Assembly: GCA_003162595.1 (NCBI GenBank)
Contig: PMNJ01000359.1
Location: 7,244 to 13,884, forward strand
DNA: 6,641 nucleotides
Source of the DNA: Bacteroidales bacterium
GTDB taxonomy: Bacteria; Bacteroidota; Bacteroidia; Bacteroidales; VadinHA17
Direction of reading: 5' to 3'
The stretch's first letter is position 1. Each line of letters starts with the position of its first letter. The notes beneath the pieces were generated by a model, which was not told the origin of the DNA, ran no database searches, and saw only the letters and a program-made list of their open reading frames with translations. A program made the position numbers and the translations under genes. Shown here in pieces: positions 5,358 to 6,641 of the stretch.

Positions 5358-6476
5358 ATGACTTATTTTCAGTTTGATATTTATAAGAAAGGATTAGAAA
5401 TAGGACCAGCTCACTTCATAATTTACGATAGCCAGATGGGCGGACAAGCCATGATTTTTGCTTTGTTAGACAAGATTTCTCCATTTAGCAATTCATTAAA
5501 CCTCTACCTGTTTTGGATGATAAATTCATTTTCAATGGCATTTTTATTGACTCTTTTTGTTTCATGGGTTTATAAAAATTATGGATTTAGTGCTTCATTA
5601 ATAACCTTCCTGCTTCTTTTAATTTCACCCTGGCTGACTTTTTTTGGGAAAGACCTGTATTTAATGTTAAGTTCATTCTATTTGCCCTTTATAATAATGC
5701 TATACCTTCTGTTTTCTGAATTTAAAGGAAAAACAAAAATTTCTCTGCGAAAACTGTTTCTGATTTCCACAGGACTGATATTTGTAAAATTGTTCTTTTC
5801 GGGTTTTGAATTTATTACATCCGCCTTAGTGATGTTCACTATTCCATTATTCCATTATATGTTCTTAAGCAAGTGGAAGATGAAGTTTTTTTTAAAAAGA
5901 TTTACAAGTGTCGCGTTAGGAGCCATATCTGGTATTATTATGTATGCTGTACTATTTTCATATCAGCTTTCGACCTTAAAAGGAAACTTCTTATATGGAT
6001 TTAAATATATGTTATACTGTTTTTTAAAGAGAACATATGGGAACAGTGCTGATTTTCCTGAAGGGTTCAAGGAATCCCTGGAATCAAATGTAATAGTAGT
6101 TCTTAAACAATATTTTCATTCAAAAGCTATCGACATAGGTATGGTAGGAATTAGCTTTGGGGTATTGTTTTGTATATTTATAATATTTTCATTGCTTAGC
6201 ATGGCCCCTGAAAACATTACACCGACTACATATGCGAATAGGAAGAGAAACATTCCTCTGGTTTTTACTACATGGATATCTGTTTTAGGACCATTTTCCT
6301 GGTTTATTATTTTTAAAGCGCATTCATTTGTTCATTTGGATTTTGATGAAATAGTTTGGTATATGCCATATTGCCTTTTTGGTTTCGCTTTGATTGGAAG
6401 TGTTGGCTCTTCTCTGATAAAAGATATAAATATATATTTTGGGAACAAGGATCAAGTCGCTACTGGTTCTGGTTAA
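5358..6476 (+). CDS. C-terminal fragment of the GT-C-like membrane protein
   Basis: This 372-residue stretch follows in the same frame, and its ATG directly abuts the stop (TAAATG). Ribosomes ending at 5357 could therefore restart here without scanning. It carries the multi-helix body of the protein, starting MTYFQFDIYKKGLEIG and including YDSQMGGQAMIFALLDK, a soluble loop around YGNSADFPEGFKESLESN, and the conserved-looking FKAHSFVHLDFDEIVWYMP. It lacks the first helix and the acidic loop. The tail VATGSG before TAA at 6474-6476 is short and looks ordinary, though a lost C-terminal part cannot be excluded. Expression as a separate polypeptide is possible but unproven. Confidence 0.6.
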   Translation: MTYFQFDIYKKGLEIGPAHFIIYDSQMGGQAMIFALLDKISPFSNSLNLYLFWMINSFSMAFLLTLFVSWVYKNYGFSASLITFLLLLISPWLTFFGKDLYLMLSSFYLPFIIMLYLLFSEFKGKTKISLRKLFLISTGLIFVKLFFSGFEFITSALVMFTIPLFHYMFLSKWKMKFFLKRFTSVALGAISGIIMYAVLFSYQLSTLKGNFLYGFKYMLYCFLKRTYGNSADFPEGFKESLESNVIVVLKQYFHSKAIDIGMVGISFGVLFCIFIIFSLLSMAPENITPTTYANRKRNIPLVFTTWISVLGPFSWFIIFKAHSFVHLDFDEIVWYMPYCLFGFALIGSVGSSLIKDINIYFGNKDQVATGSG

Positions 6477-6522
6477 AAGCAGGAAATTGGAATAGTAGTA
6501 TATTTAATAATATAAAGGGAAT

Positions 6523-6552
6523 AAAGCCCTGTTGCTTTCGCAACAAGGCTTT
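6523..6552. terminator. Bidirectional hairpin terminator between the membrane-protein gene and the tRNA
   Basis: AAAGCCCTGTTGC at 6523-6535 pairs with GCAACAAGGCTTT at 6540-6552 around the loop TTTC. On the plus strand there is one C-A mismatch and the stem runs into TTTT. On the minus strand the same position is a G-U wobble, the loop becomes a GAAA tetraloop, and the stem is followed by TTTATT. It therefore fits best as the terminator of the minus-strand tRNA, whose 3' end lies 7 bases away, but can also end transcripts of the converging cluster, 46 bases after its last stop codon. Confidence 0.85.
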
Positions 6553-6559
6553 TCCTTTG

Positions 6560-6631
<72 letters not shown>

Positions 6632-6641
6632 ATATATCTTA

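Larger units (their letters stand above)
5112..6476 (+). pseudogene. Polytopic membrane protein, GT-C glycosyltransferase-like, interrupted by an in-frame TAA
   Basis: Bases 5112-6476 form one frame of 454 codons broken only by TAA at 5355-5357 (codon 82), which sits in MTWD-stop-MTYFQFDIYKKG. Read through, it has an N-terminal membrane helix (about 6-23), then an extracytoplasmic loop with DFDVYCESQVLGRVI and GIFSEGGLNG. Further stretches rich in membrane helices follow, including ones near NLYLFWMINSFSMAFLLTLF, ITFLLLLISPWLTFF, SSFYLPFIIMLYLLF and the C-terminal WYMPYCLFGFALIGSVG. An acidic, polar first loop followed by many helices is the layout of GT-C glycosyltransferases, which use polyprenyl-phosphate sugars on the outer face of the membrane. 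The motif FKAHSFVHLDFDEIVWYMP late in the protein also looks family-specific. I cannot name the family. Its place 6 bases after the methyltransferase and downstream of a polyprenyl-phosphate sugar synthase supports this reading. The stop could reflect decay or a sequence error. Confidence 0.65.

Overview
The window looks like part of a Bacteroidota chromosome, probably from a polysaccharide-degrading lineage (order not determinable by eye). The signs are: two carbohydrate-active enzyme genes of typical Bacteroidota type, start codons without clear Shine-Dalgarno sequences, mostly TAA stops, and a tRNA gene without an encoded CCA end. This assignment is inference.

Left part (1-2611, visibly richer in G+C, about 43% where I counted). 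The last 32 codons of a glycoside hydrolase family 2 enzyme are followed after 145 bases by a complete secreted GH127/GH146-type beta-L-arabinofuranosidase (245-2611) with its zinc-cysteine active site intact. Together they point to a locus degrading arabinose- and galactose-containing plant polysaccharides. Bases 2612-3267 hold no intact gene. They carry an ORF without a usable start codon (2676-3023) that looks like a gene remnant, then AT-rich intergenic DNA with a candidate promoter.

Right part (3268-6476, about 30% G+C in sampled lines). This is a tight three-gene cluster: a DPM1-like family 2 glycosyltransferase with C-terminal membrane helices, a class I SAM-dependent methyltransferase overlapping it by 4 bases (ATGA), and a polytopic membrane protein resembling GT-C glycosyltransferases 6 bases further on. 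A plausible joint role is to make a polyprenyl-phosphate-linked sugar, methylate a product, and transfer the sugar outside the cytoplasmic membrane.

The striking point is that both glycosyltransferase genes are interrupted by a single in-frame stop: TGA at 3697-3699, replacing an expected glycine, and TAA at 5355-5357, directly followed by ATG. Neither has a frameshift, and the protein sequence after each stop remains well conserved. The methyltransferase between them is intact. It carries two perfect inverted repeats, one near each end (12 bp at 4526-4556, 13 bp at 5058-5087).

Right edge. A strong hairpin terminator (6523-6552) is shared by the converging cluster and an initiator tRNA-fMet gene on the minus strand (6560-6631).
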